Positions 16,860 to 26,090 of a stretch of 64,000 bases of DNA are shown here, piece after piece. The stretch covers positions 1 to 64,000 of the forward strand of contig NZ_PZKN01000004.1 of assembly GCF_003046795.1 (NCBI RefSeq). The letters run 5' to 3'. Origin of the DNA: Desulfonatronum sp. SC1 (lineage in GTDB: Bacteria > Desulfobacterota > Desulfovibrionia > Desulfovibrionales > Desulfonatronaceae). The position numbers were made by a program, and so were the translations under genes. The notes beneath the pieces were generated by a model. That model saw only the letters and a program-made list of their open reading frames with translations. It did not search any database and was not told the origin of the DNA. How positions within the stretch are numbered: the first letter of the stretch is position 1; the number at the start of each line of letters is the position of its first letter.

Positions 16860-17962
16860 CGCCCCTCACCTTTTCCGCGCCCATTTCTGCCCATGGGACG
16901 TCACCCGATACCGGCTACCCGTTGCAGGTGGTATATTTCGGCACCCCGCCTTTTGCCGCCCGGATATTGGACGACCTGAGTACGGATCAACAAGTACGTA
17001 TCCTGGCCGTTGTCACCCAGCCGGACCGCCCCTGCGGCCGGGGCCGGACCTGCAAACCGTCCGCGGTGAAGGAAGCAGCCTTGAAGACGGGCTATCCGGT
17101 TCTGCAGCCGGAAACCCTCAAAGACCCGGCGGTGGTTGCAGCATTGGAGGCTTTTCAGGCCGACTTCTTCATCGTCGCGGCCTACGGCCTGATCTTTCCC
17201 GAGACGTTGCTCAACCTGCCCATTCACGGCTGCCTGAACGTTCACGCCTCCCTGCTGCCGCGTTACCGGGGCGCTTCGCCCATCCAGGCCGCGCTGCTGG
17301 CCGGGGACCCGGCCACCGGGATCACCATCATGCGCATGGCCAAAGGCATGGATACCGGGCCGATCCTCTTGCAGCGGGCCATGGGCATCGACATCAACGA
17401 CACGGCCCAGACCCTGCACGACAACCTGGCCGCTCAGGGCGGCAGGCTGTTGCTGGAAACCCTGGCTCGACACCGGGCCGGCACACTGGTCGCCTTGGAA
17501 CAGGATCACTCCTTGGCCACCTACGCCCCCCGGCTGACCAAGGACATGGGACTGATCGACTGGAACCAGCCGGCCCGGGTCGTTCATGACCACATCCGGG
17601 CCATGCATCCCTGGCCCGGAGCCTATTTCTTTTTGCCTGGAGAAAACCAGACCAAACGCAAGGTCGCCGTACATCCCGGCCAGATCGGCGAGCCCCTGGC
17701 CAGCAAATCCGCGGTCGACGCACCTCAGGATGCGGGCAAGCCCGAACCCGGCACGTTCATCGACATGCACGGCGACATGCTGGCCATTGCCTGCCGGGAC
17801 AAGGCCTATCTGGTGCGCCATTTCCATCCGTCCGACGCCAAGCGCATGGACGCTCAGGCTTTTCGCTGCGGCTATCTGCGCCAATTTTGCCCTGGCGACC
17901 GTCTTTGCCTGGGGCTGAACGAACCGGACGGGTCGGACGGGCCCCCACCCGAGGAATCCTGA
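16841..17962 (+). CDS. fmt: Methionyl-tRNA formyltransferase
   Basis: ATG at 16841 lies inside the end of def. From it the protein has 373 residues, about 28 more at the N-terminus than usual. A TTG at 16921 just before VVYFGTPPFAA is an alternative start. Family motifs are FGTPPFAA, the 10-formyl-THF site around ASLLPRYRGASPIQAALLAG, and GITIMRMAKGMDTGPIL. The C-terminal OB-like tRNA domain contains a Lys/Gln-rich insertion. The stop overlaps the next ATG (TGATG). Confidence 0.94.
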   Translation: MAQEALTPLTFSAPISAHGTSPDTGYPLQVVYFGTPPFAARILDDLSTDQQVRILAVVTQPDRPCGRGRTCKPSAVKEAALKTGYPVLQPETLKDPAVVAALEAFQADFFIVAAYGLIFPETLLNLPIHGCLNVHASLLPRYRGASPIQAALLAGDPATGITIMRMAKGMDTGPILLQRAMGIDINDTAQTLHDNLAAQGGRLLLETLARHRAGTLVALEQDHSLATYAPRLTKDMGLIDWNQPARVVHDHIRAMHPWPGAYFFLPGENQTKRKVAVHPGQIGEPLASKSAVDAPQDAGKPEPGTFIDMHGDMLAIACRDKAYLVRHFHPSDAKRMDAQAFRCGYLRQFCPGDRLCLGLNEPDGSDGPPPEES

Positions 17963-18801
17963 TGCCCCTGAAGCCGCTTGAGCCGCCCCAAAAACAGGAT
18001 CGGAAACCGGACCTGGACCCGGAATTCCTGGAAAAGGCCTCCAATCCCGGAAAGCGGCTGTTCATCGGCCTGATACTGGCCACGTCGTTCCTGCTTTGTC
18101 TGATCCTGGCCTTCTTGTGGGTGATCCCCTTCATCGGCCTGCAAAACATCCATCCTTTCGCATCAGGTCTGCTGGCCGTCGCCCTGCTGGCCCTGGGGGC
18201 CATGATCCTGTGGTCCTCCATCGGCATGGTCCTGAACATTCTTTTGGGCCGCAGCTTTCCCCTCAGTTCGCGGTTTCGAGGGATCACCATCAAGCTCTTT
18301 CTGCCCCTGATGACCCTTCTGGGGCGGCTGTTCAACATTCCCAGGGACGACATCCGACTGTCCTTCATCAAGGTGAACAACGAGCTGGTGACCTCGGAAC
18401 GAGGCCGGTTCCAGCCCCACGAAATACTCCTTCTGCTGCCCCACTGCCTGCAAAATTCCCGCTGCCCCCGACGCTTGACCTACGACATCAACCACTGCAA
18501 ACGTTGTGGAGAATGCCCTCTGGACGGACTGATCGGCCTGGCGGAGACCTACGGCATCCGCATCGCCATCGCCACGGGCGGTACCATCGCCCGACGGATC
18601 GTGGTCCAGAACAAGCCCAGGCTGATCATCGCCGTGGCCTGTGCCCGGGATCTCTCCAGCGGCATCCAGGACACCTACCCCATTCCGGTCTACGGCGTCC
18701 TCAACCAACGCCCCTTCGGCCCCTGCCTGGACACCCTGGTGGACCTGCCAAACATCGAAGCCGCCCTGCAACGCTTTTTGGCCGAACCGGCGCGAAGCTG
18801 A
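17962..18801 (+). CDS. DUF116 family membrane protein
   Basis: 279 residues. Two hydrophobic segments lie near 33-60 and 70-100. The soluble part has LLPHCLQNSRCPRRLTYDIN followed by CKRCGECPLDGL, a Cys-rich motif typical of DUF116, and a C-terminal AVACARDLSSGI segment. The biochemical role of DUF116 is not known. Its place between fmt and rsmB in a translation-gene operon, by memory a recurring order in Desulfovibrio relatives, suggests a housekeeping role. The pattern CxxCxxC could bind a metal or Fe-S cluster. Confidence 0.8.
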   Translation: MPLKPLEPPQKQDRKPDLDPEFLEKASNPGKRLFIGLILATSFLLCLILAFLWVIPFIGLQNIHPFASGLLAVALLALGAMILWSSIGMVLNILLGRSFPLSSRFRGITIKLFLPLMTLLGRLFNIPRDDIRLSFIKVNNELVTSERGRFQPHEILLLLPHCLQNSRCPRRLTYDINHCKRCGECPLDGLIGLAETYGIRIAIATGGTIARRIVVQNKPRLIIAVACARDLSSGIQDTYPIPVYGVLNQRPFGPCLDTLVDLPNIEAALQRFLAEPARS

Positions 18802-18810
18802 CGCCATAAC

Positions 18811-20142
18811 ATGCCCCAACCAACCATCCCCCCGGCCCGCCTCGCGGCCCTGGCCGCCCTGGGCCGGATCATGCGGGGCGAGGACGCGCAGTTTGCCTTG
18901 GACGGCCAGATCCGTGAGCGCAAGCTGGACATCCGGGACGCCAACTTGGCGTCGGAGTTATGTTACGGGTATCTGCGCCACAAGGGCAGGCTGGCCTTTT
19001 GTCTGGACCGGTTCCTGCGCAAGCCCGGCAACCTGCCGCCCCAGTGTCGGACGGCCCTGGAACTGGCCGGATATGAGGCACTTTTTCTGGAGCGGATTCC
19101 GGAGTTCGCCACCAGATCCTGGCTGACCAACCGGGTTCGCAAGAAGTGGGGAGGCGGCCTGGCCAAGGTGGCTTCGGCCTGGATGACCTGGGTTTTTGAA
19201 CAGTCCGAGGCCCTGCTTGACCCGGATTTCTATCGCCAGGACGCGCCAAATGAGCGGACTGACCAACGAACGTTCCTCTCCCGCTACCATTCCCTGCCGC
19301 TTTGGATCGTTGATCTGTGGATTGACGGCTACGGCCTGGACACGGCTTCCAGGCTGGCCGAGGCCCAGTCCGCGCCTGCTCCTTTGGGGCTGCGACTCAA
19401 CCCGCTGCATCCCAGGCGGGACGCCCTGGTCCGTCAGATTGAGGCCTTTGCCTCGGAACTGGAAATTCTCGATCCTCTGAGCATCGCTTGTTCCCGGGAA
19501 ACGGCCCGCCGAGCGTTTCCGGACCTGACCGAGGATATCCAAAACGGGGCAATCTCCCGGCAAAGCCTGGAAGCGCAACGGATTTTGCATGCCTTTGGCG
19601 CGGGCTCCTGGCCGGAGCCGGTCTGGGACGCCTGCGCGGGGAGAGGCGGGAAGACCGCGTATCTTCTGGAACGGGCCCAATGCCAAGTATGGGCGAGCGA
19701 TCCCAACGCGGTCCGCCTGCGCGGCCTCGTCCAGGAACTCCGCCGCCTGAACCTGCCCCCCATCCCCGTGGTCCTGGCCCGGGCCGACGCACCGTCGCCC
19801 TGGAAGGAGCACCCCCGAACCATCCTGCTGGACGCGCCCTGCTCCGGCCTCGGCGTCCTGGCCCGACGCCCGGACAGCAAGTGGAAGCGCACCCCCAGGG
19901 ACATCCCGCCCCTGATCGCCCTCCAGGACCGCATCCTCCAGCAAGCGGCCGCGAGTCTGCCCCCGGGCGGGCGCATCATCTACATCACCTGCACGCTCAA
20001 CCCCGCGGAAAATCAGGAGAGGATCGACCACTTTCTCGACAGTCGCCACGACTTCGCGCTGACGAGCCAATACGCCACTCCGCCGGATTCACCGGGCAGG
20101 GAGTTTTTCTGGGGAGCGGTGCTGGAGAGAACGAGCGAATGA
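18811..20142 (+). CDS. rsmB: 16S rRNA (cytosine-C5)-methyltransferase, RsmB/Fmu type
   Basis: 443 residues. The N-terminal NusB-like domain (about 1-140) precedes the catalytic domain: SAM motif DACAGRGGKTAYLLERA near 271, catalytic Cys in LDAPCSGLG near 340, and the second Cys in YITCTLNPAENQ near 393. It methylates a cytosine (967 in E. coli numbering) of 16S rRNA. Last gene of the hisS-to-rsmB run. It converges on the ABC-F gene. Confidence 0.92.
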   Translation: MPQPTIPPARLAALAALGRIMRGEDAQFALDGQIRERKLDIRDANLASELCYGYLRHKGRLAFCLDRFLRKPGNLPPQCRTALELAGYEALFLERIPEFATRSWLTNRVRKKWGGGLAKVASAWMTWVFEQSEALLDPDFYRQDAPNERTDQRTFLSRYHSLPLWIVDLWIDGYGLDTASRLAEAQSAPAPLGLRLNPLHPRRDALVRQIEAFASELEILDPLSIACSRETARRAFPDLTEDIQNGAISRQSLEAQRILHAFGAGSWPEPVWDACAGRGGKTAYLLERAQCQVWASDPNAVRLRGLVQELRRLNLPPIPVVLARADAPSPWKEHPRTILLDAPCSGLGVLARRPDSKWKRTPRDIPPLIALQDRILQQAAASLPPGGRIIYITCTLNPAENQERIDHFLDSRHDFALTSQYATPPDSPGREFFWGAVLERTSE

Positions 20143-20194
20143 ATCGGCGCGGCGCGGGGTTGGAGCAACTTGGCGGAATCCCTGTCGGAATCAC

Positions 20195-22159
20195 TCAAGA
20201 ATCCACCACGGCCCCTTCCACTTCCCCGATCTCGCCTTCCAGCTCTTCCAGTCGAAGCATCAAACGTTCGGCCTGTTGCTCCACTTCATGGTATTCCTTG
20301 CTCAAGCGGGTAAATTCGTCGCTTTGGGCATAGGTTTTCGGATCAGCCAGGATCGTTTCCAGGTCGCTCTGGCGGGTCAAGACCGTTTCCAGTTCGGACT
20401 CGGCCCGGGCGTATTCGGCTTTCAACGGCTTGAGCTTGCGGGAAAGCGCGTTGCGGCGCTCAGCCTCGGCCCGGCGGCGTTCCTTTTCATCCTGGCGTGA
20501 GACCTTGCCGACCTGGGTCGGCTTTTCCACAAGGCATTCGGAGAGGGTCGCGCGGCGATGCTCCTCGTACTCTTCGTACCCGCGAGAAAACACGTGCAGC
20601 CCCTCCGGCCCCACGGCCCAGACCTCTTGAGCCGCCTCGGCCAGCAGACGGCGGTCGTGGGCCACGAAGATCAGGGTCCCGGTGTATTCCTCCAGGGCGC
20701 GAATCAAGGCTTCCCGGCTTTCCAGATCCAGGTGGTTGGTGGGCTCGTCCAGGACCAGGAAGTTGGCCCGGGCCGCGAACAGGGAGGCAAGCAGCAGGCG
20801 ACTCTTCTCTCCGCCGCTGAGGCTGGACACCGGGCGTTCCCAATATTCCTCGCCCAGCAGAAACAACCCGAGAATGGAGCAGACCTCGTAATGGCTGGCC
20901 TTGGGACCGGCCAGACGACGCATTTCGGACAGGACCGAGGTTTTCGGATTGAGAATTTCGGTCTGGTGCTGGCTGAAATAGCCCATGACCGTATTCGGGC
21001 CGACCTTGATCCGCCCCGCTTTGGGCGCCAGATCCCCGCTGATCAGCTTGAGCAGCGTGGTCTTGCCCGCGCCGTTGGGGCCGACCAGGGCCACCTTCTG
21101 TCCCCGGTAGAGCTGAAAGGTCAGCGGCGGCCAGAGCGGTCGGCCATCGTCAAAGGCGAAGCCGAGGTCAGCGGCGGCCAAAACCGTCTGATCCCCCCGG
21201 CTGGGTTCCGGCAGGGAGAAGGACAGGGTCTTGGCCCGGACCTCCGGGCGCTGCTCCCGGAGTTCATCCAGCTCCTTCCGCAGCTTGTCCGTGCTCTTCA
21301 ATTTGCTCTGGGCCTGCCGGGCCTTGCTGGCCTTGAACCGGAAACGGTCGATAAACACGGCCTGGTGACGAATCTTGTCATCAATGGCCGCGGCCTGACG
21401 CTCCCACTGCTGCTCCATTTCCTCCCGCCAGGCCAGGAATTCGGAAAACGTGCCGGGACGGAGAATAGGCTTGGCTTCGCCCAAATACAGGGTCTGGGTG
21501 GCCACCTTGTCCAGAAAGACCCGGTCGTGGGCCACGAAGATCAGGACGCCGTCAAACCCGAGCAGATACTCCTCCAGCCAGGTCACGGCCTCAAGATCCA
21601 GGTGGTTGGTGGGCTCGTCCAAAAGCAGCACGTCCGCCCCGGCGGTGAGCACCCGGGCCAGCTTGGCCCGCTCCCGCCAGCCGCCGCTCAGGGCTTGCAG
21701 GGGCTTGCCCAGATCGGCCTCGGTAAAACCCAGGCCGCACAGGATGGTCTTGGCCCGGTGTTCCGGGCTGTAACCGAGTTGGTGCTCCAACACGGTCTGT
21801 TCCTCGGCCAGAATCTTCAAGACTGCTTCATCCCGGCGCTGGACCGCGTCTTCCCAGCGATGCCAGAACCCGGCCCAGGACGGCAAGGCGTCCATGACCC
21901 AGGGCAACAGCCAGCGCTCCAGGTCGCCCGCGTCCAGTTCCTGGGCCACATACCCCAGACGCGCGCCGGTTGAAAAAATCACCCGGCCGCTGTCGGGATT
22001 GGATTCCCCGGCCAGAATGCGCAGTAAGGTGGATTTGCCCGCGCCGTTGGCGCCGACCACCGCCAGGCGGGTTCCGCCGACGATTTCCAGATTGAAATCC
22101 TTGAAAATATCCCGACCGCCGTAGGACTTGGTCAGGGCATGTATGGTGAGTTTGGACAT
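20195..22159 (-). CDS. ABC-F family ATPase
   Basis: 654 residues with no membrane segment. Two ABC domains: Walker A VGANGAGKST near 35 with LSGGWRERAKLARVL, and Walker A VGPNGAGKTT near 350 with LSGGEKSRLLLA. The linker near 245-320 is rich in Arg/Lys/Gln, as in ribosome-binding ABC-F proteins, and the last 100 residues are a coiled coil (SELETVLTRQSDLETIL). Such proteins act on the ribosome E-site. The subfamily (Uup or YheS type) is undecided. No Shine-Dalgarno is evident at the chosen ATG, which is fixed by the MSKLTIHALTKSYGG start of the domain. Confidence 0.85.
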   Translation of the reverse strand: MSKLTIHALTKSYGGRDIFKDFNLEIVGGTRLAVVGANGAGKSTLLRILAGESNPDSGRVIFSTGARLGYVAQELDAGDLERWLLPWVMDALPSWAGFWHRWEDAVQRRDEAVLKILAEEQTVLEHQLGYSPEHRAKTILCGLGFTEADLGKPLQALSGGWRERAKLARVLTAGADVLLLDEPTNHLDLEAVTWLEEYLLGFDGVLIFVAHDRVFLDKVATQTLYLGEAKPILRPGTFSEFLAWREEMEQQWERQAAAIDDKIRHQAVFIDRFRFKASKARQAQSKLKSTDKLRKELDELREQRPEVRAKTLSFSLPEPSRGDQTVLAAADLGFAFDDGRPLWPPLTFQLYRGQKVALVGPNGAGKTTLLKLISGDLAPKAGRIKVGPNTVMGYFSQHQTEILNPKTSVLSEMRRLAGPKASHYEVCSILGLFLLGEEYWERPVSSLSGGEKSRLLLASLFAARANFLVLDEPTNHLDLESREALIRALEEYTGTLIFVAHDRRLLAEAAQEVWAVGPEGLHVFSRGYEEYEEHRRATLSECLVEKPTQVGKVSRQDEKERRRAEAERRNALSRKLKPLKAEYARAESELETVLTRQSDLETILADPKTYAQSDEFTRLSKEYHEVEQQAERLMLRLEELEGEIGEVEGAVVDS

Positions 22160-22296
22160 GGAGAGAGTAAAGGTAAAAAGTTGATGGTTGAAGGTTGAAT
22201 TTTGCGGCCCGTCTCGTTTTGGGATACCCTGGGGTGAATTGGAAGAACCGTTACGCAACCGCAGCCCGCGTTCGCGCGGTGATACTGGAGGATAAC

Positions 22297-22821
22297 ATGG
22301 AACTGTCCGGCAAGAAGGTCATGATCATGGTTGCTGAATTGTTTAATGATTACGAATACATCTACCCCTACTACCGGCTTCTGGAAACCGGGGCTCACGT
22401 GGAGGTGGTGGGTGCCAAGGCCGGGGTGGTCTATTCCAGCAAGGTCGGAACCACGGCCAAGAGCACGGCCGCGGCCAAGGATCTGAACCCGGCGGAGTTC
22501 GCCGGGCTGGTCATTCCCGGCGGCTACGCCCCGGATTTCATGCGCCGCGATCCGGCCATGGTTTCGCTGGTTCGGGAACTGACCAACCAGGACAAGGTCG
22601 TGGCCGCCATCTGCCATGCCGGCTGGATGCTGGCCTCGGCCAAGATCCTTCAGGGCCGCACCGTGACCTCGTATTTCGCTATCAAGGACGACCTGATCCA
22701 TGCCGGAGCGAACTGGGTGGACCAGGAGGTCGTGGAGGACGGAGTTCTGATCACCAGCCGCACCCCGGACGACCTGCCGGCCTTCATGCGCGCGGTGGTC
22801 GCGGCCTTGGCCCGGGGCTGA
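22297..22821 (+). CDS. DJ-1/PfpI family protein
   Basis: 174 residues after GGAGG at about 22287. VMIMVAELFNDYEYIYPYYR opens the fold, GLVIPGGYAPDFMR carries the conserved Gly-rich turn, and AAICHAGWMLASA holds the nucleophile-elbow Cys followed by His. These fit PfpI/YhbO-like proteins, linked to glyoxal/deglycase or stress roles. The substrate is not determined. It stands alone and is divergent from the ABC-F gene. Confidence 0.88.
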   Translation: MELSGKKVMIMVAELFNDYEYIYPYYRLLETGAHVEVVGAKAGVVYSSKVGTTAKSTAAAKDLNPAEFAGLVIPGGYAPDFMRRDPAMVSLVRELTNQDKVVAAICHAGWMLASAKILQGRTVTSYFAIKDDLIHAGANWVDQEVVEDGVLITSRTPDDLPAFMRAVVAALARG

Positions 22822-22836
22822 TCGTTCAAGGCTTAC

Positions 22837-23059
22837 AATGAACCGCCCGCTCCCGAAGGTCGCTCAGGACGCCAGGAACGCCAAGGAAAAGATTTTGGAA
22901 AGCAGGGAAAAAACTGCTTTCCAAAAACATTGCCCCCCTTCGGCGGAAACCGGAAATCGCCGTCAGGCCGTGAGCCTTTTGCCTTCCGCATCTTTCCGGC
23001 GGAAGGCAAAAAACTCTTCTTGGCGGCCTCTGCGTCCTGAGCGAAGCGGGCGGTTCATT
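22837..23059. repeat. 223-bp palindromic repeat element (MITE/BIME-like)
   Basis: The left end AATGAACCGCCCGCT, then CGCTCAGGACGC, is repeated inverted at the right end (GCGTCCTGAGCG, then AGCGGGCGGTTCATT). Inside are two smaller palindromes: GGAAAGCAG with CTGCTTTCC at about 22896-22922, and TTTGCCTTCCG with CGGAAGGCAAA at about 22979-23011. There is no convincing gene inside. It fills the convergent gap between the PfpI gene and the reductase. Confidence 0.7.
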
Positions 23060-23106
23060 TCTTCAATCTTCAACAGATCCTCCCCCCCCTCTCCAAGAGA
23101 TGCTCA

Positions 23107-24459
23107 TCAAATCATGTACTTGATGTCCGAAACGTGGGTCGGGTAGGCCCAGAGCAGACTTTTGAGCTGTGTTCTGGTCAGTCCGAACTTGATGGCCAGG
23201 GCCAGGACGTTGATCATCTCCTCGGCGTTGTGGCCCAGCAGGTGCGCGCCCAGGATCGTTCCGGCGTCCTGATTCAAAATGACCTTGTAGGCCGCGTGCT
23301 TCTGGCCGATGCGCCGAGAGGTCATCCAGCCCGTGGCGTCGCCGGTGTTCACGGTGAGCATGAAGCCTTGTTCTTCCGAGGCCTGGCGGGCCTGCTCCTC
23401 GCTCATGCCCACGGTGGCCAGGGGCGGAACGGAAAACACGACACTGGGGACGGCCGCGTGGTCCGCCTGGGTGGTGTTGCCCTGGAGAATGTTGATCGCC
23501 GCGGTCTCGGCCTCCATGTCCGCGGTGGTGGCCAGGGCGTACGGCGTGTCCGCCGCGTCGCCCACGGCATACACAGCAGGGTTGGAAACGCTTTGCATGA
23601 AGGCGTTCACGCCAACCCCCGTCGGGCTCACGCTGACTCCGGCAACGTCCAGCCCCAGCCCGTCCAGGTCCGGCACGCGCCCGGCGGCGGCCACGGCTTT
23701 GTGAACGTGCAGGGAGGTCGGGCCTGATCCGGCAAGGTCGAGCAGGAGGCCCTGGCCGTCCTTGCGCACCGCGTTGACCATGGTTTCGGACAAAAACTCG
23801 ATCCCTCGCGCCTTGCCGGCCTCCACGAGCAAGGCGACCAGGTCCGGGTCGAAATTGCGCAGAAAACGGTCGCCGCGATGGATGACCGTCGTGCGCACCC
23901 CGGCCAGGGCGCAGATGAAGGCGAATTCAAAGCAGACAAATCCGCCGCCCACGAAGGCGATGCTTTCCGGAAGCGCGTTGAGTTCCAGGAAGGCGTCGCT
24001 GTCCAGCAGCAGCTCGCCGCCGGGTATATCCAGTTTTCTGGGCACGGCCCCGGCGGCGATGACGACGTGTTCGGCTTCATGCTCCTCTTCTCCGATCCGC
24101 AGCCGCCGGGGGCCGGTGAACGTGGCCAGGCCGTGGGCCGTGGCCATCCCGGCATCGAGAAAGCCCCGCTCCGAACCCTGGGGCACGGCATCGGTGAAGT
24201 CGCGCTTGAAGCGCATCAGGGAAGGCCAATCCAGGCGGCTTTCTCCGGCCACGCCCTGCCCGTGCAGGGCGTTGGCCCCATGCACGGCCTGAATCGCGGC
24301 CACCAGGATCTTCTTGGGCTGGCAACCGCGCATGGCGCAGGTTCCGCCAAAGGGCCGCTTGTCCACCACCAGAACGCTCTTTCCGGCCTTGCGGCAGGCA
24401 TGGGCCGCGGTATAGCCGGCCGTTCCGGAGCCGACGACGATCACGTCGTGCCGTTGCAT
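23107..24459 (-). CDS. Pyridine nucleotide-disulfide oxidoreductase (mercuric reductase/Lpd superfamily)
   Basis: The start at 24459 follows GGAGG. 450 residues. FAD motif VVGSGTAGYTAA at residues 7-18; redox disulfide GGTCAMRGCQPKK near 38-50; NAD(P) motif FVGGGFVCFEFA near 172; second FAD motif VYAVGDAADTPYA near 300; a dimerisation domain follows. At the C-terminus, where Lpd and glutathione reductase have HPT with an active-site His, this protein has YPTHVSD. The usual general base is therefore Tyr, and the substrate may differ from lipoamide or glutathione. The CMD-like gene lies just upstream, 28 bases away, probably in one unit. Confidence 0.85.
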   Translation of the reverse strand: MQRHDVIVVGSGTAGYTAAHACRKAGKSVLVVDKRPFGGTCAMRGCQPKKILVAAIQAVHGANALHGQGVAGESRLDWPSLMRFKRDFTDAVPQGSERGFLDAGMATAHGLATFTGPRRLRIGEEEHEAEHVVIAAGAVPRKLDIPGGELLLDSDAFLELNALPESIAFVGGGFVCFEFAFICALAGVRTTVIHRGDRFLRNFDPDLVALLVEAGKARGIEFLSETMVNAVRKDGQGLLLDLAGSGPTSLHVHKAVAAAGRVPDLDGLGLDVAGVSVSPTGVGVNAFMQSVSNPAVYAVGDAADTPYALATTADMEAETAAINILQGNTTQADHAAVPSVVFSVPPLATVGMSEEQARQASEEQGFMLTVNTGDATGWMTSRRIGQKHAAYKVILNQDAGTILGAHLLGHNAEEMINVLALAIKFGLTRTQLKSLLWAYPTHVSDIKYMI

Positions 24460-24487
24460 CTTGCCTCCAGATTCGGTTTTCGGATTG

Positions 24488-24805
24488 CTAATCTTCACTC
24501 ACGTCGTTGACCCAGCTCGTGGCCGTGGCCACTGCCGGGAAGCCGATGGTCGAGGTGAGCACGATCAGGGCGTGGCGTACCTCCGCTTCCGTGGCCCCGG
24601 CGGACATGGCCCGGCGAGCGTGGCTGTGCACCGCCCCTTCCATGCGCAGGGCCGCGGCGGCGGCCATCTGGAGCAGGTTGATGGTCTTCTCATCCAGCGG
24701 ACCGGCCTCGCGCACGGCCTTGCCCAGATTGCCCACCGCGGCCATGAACTCGGGGTGATTCTGCTGCAATTTCTGAAAATTCTTCGGCAATTTATCCTTG
24801 GACAT
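24488..24805 (-). CDS. Carboxymuconolactone decarboxylase/AhpD-like protein lacking the Cys pair
   Basis: The second ATG (24805) is preferred because GAAGGAG lies six bases before it; the ATG at 24811 abuts the ribosome site. 105 residues, all helical. The CMD core MAAAAALRMEGAVHSHARRA then AGATEAEVRHALIVLTSTIG is clear. AhpD-type proteins have CxxC-x-x-H here; this one has AVHSH, so it cannot be a thiol peroxidase of that type. It lies upstream of the flavoprotein reductase, probably co-transcribed. Confidence 0.82.
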   Translation of the reverse strand: MSKDKLPKNFQKLQQNHPEFMAAVGNLGKAVREAGPLDEKTINLLQMAAAAALRMEGAVHSHARRAMSAGATEAEVRHALIVLTSTIGFPAVATATSWVNDVSED

Positions 24806-25010
24806 ATGCATCTCCTTCGAGGTTGAATTTCCGGTGCAACGGACGATCAACGCTCCTCGTACATGGCGCACGCCATGCCGCCCGAACCGTTCGCCGCGCA
24901 ATAACGCCGTCAGCCTTGCAATCTAGCAAAGAAGGAGTAGGTTATCCAGCAACCTCCTTTTCATTTTTAATGAGGCCTGTATCGCTGTTTTCCCCAAAGG
25001 ATCAACGCTC

Positions 25011-26090
25011 ATGAACACCATGAACTACGCGTTTCTCTGTTCCGCGCCGCCTCCGCCCAACGGGTTGAAGGCGGCGGTGGTCGGGTCCGGGCCGGCCGGG
25101 TTGTCCGCGGCCGGCTGGCTGGCCTGCGCCGGATATGAGGTGCATGTCTACGACAAGTTGCCCAAGGCCGGGGGACTGCTGGTCTTCGGGATTCCCGGCT
25201 TCCGGATTCCGGCTCGGCGCATCGAGGATGCCGCTGAAAAGCTGGCCGAAGAGTACGGCATACGGTTCCATTTCTGCACGAAGATCTGCACCCAGGACAA
25301 AGTATGCGAGTCCGGCGATGAATTCGTGGACGAAATGGTCAGTCTGTCCGAACTACTCCACGAATGCGCGGCCGTATTGATCTGCACCGGCAGTTGGCGT
25401 CCGCGACGACTGAACATCCCCGGCGAAGACCTGGCCGGGGTCTATACGTCCCTGGAATTTCTCTTCCCATTGCGGGCCTGCAAGATGACCCAATCCCCGG
25501 CCCAAATGCCCCTTGTCGCGCCCCCCAAGGTCGAAGGGCGACGTGTGGCGGTAATCGGCGCGGGATTGTCCGCGGTGGACGTGGTCCAAAGCTGTCTCCG
25601 CCTGGGGGCCGATGAAATCACCCTGCTCTACCGCAAGACGGTGGACGAAGCCCCGGCCGGACGGATGGAAATCAAACTGCTGCGTCAGCGCGGAGTGCGC
25701 TGGGTGGAGCGGGCCACGCCGCTACGGATTGTCGGCGAGAAGCGGGCCCAGCGGCTGGTTTTCACCCAAGGCGAAGAACCGCGGGAGCTGGACGTGGACC
25801 TGGTGGTGGCGGCCATCGGCGAGGTGCCCACCAATCCCTTTCCCCGCGAACTGCGCCTGGAGGACATTTCCAAGGACGGCAAAGGCTGGTTGCAGATGAC
25901 CAAGTTCGACGGCGTCTTCGTGGCCGGGGATGTGCTCACCGGGCCATCAAAAATCGGTCGGGCCATTCTCAGCGGCCTGAAGGCCGCGGAATCCCTGGAC
26001 GGCTGGATCAAGGCTCACCCTCCGGACTCGGGGGAATCAACGGGAGAATCGGAGGACACGGCCTTCGGGAAGGAGGTGGCCGATGTCTAA
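25011..26090 (+). CDS. FAD-dependent NAD(P)H oxidoreductase, glutamate-synthase small-subunit-like
   Basis: 359 residues. FAD motif VVGSGPAGLSAAGWLA near 23-38, then GGLLVFGIPGFRIP, typical of the GltD/NfnB family. NAD(P) motif VIGAGLSAVDVV near 184 and AGDVLTGPSKIGRAILSG near 312 complete the fold. The N-terminal Fe-S domain of GltD is missing. The next gene, a polyferredoxin, overlaps by 8 bases, so electrons probably pass between NAD(P)H, this flavin and the neighbouring clusters. A catalytic partner such as an aldehyde oxidoreductase is not in the window. Confidence 0.85.
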   Translation: MNTMNYAFLCSAPPPPNGLKAAVVGSGPAGLSAAGWLACAGYEVHVYDKLPKAGGLLVFGIPGFRIPARRIEDAAEKLAEEYGIRFHFCTKICTQDKVCESGDEFVDEMVSLSELLHECAAVLICTGSWRPRRLNIPGEDLAGVYTSLEFLFPLRACKMTQSPAQMPLVAPPKVEGRRVAVIGAGLSAVDVVQSCLRLGADEITLLYRKTVDEAPAGRMEIKLLRQRGVRWVERATPLRIVGEKRAQRLVFTQGEEPRELDVDLVVAAIGEVPTNPFPRELRLEDISKDGKGWLQMTKFDGVFVAGDVLTGPSKIGRAILSGLKAAESLDGWIKAHPPDSGESTGESEDTAFGKEVADV

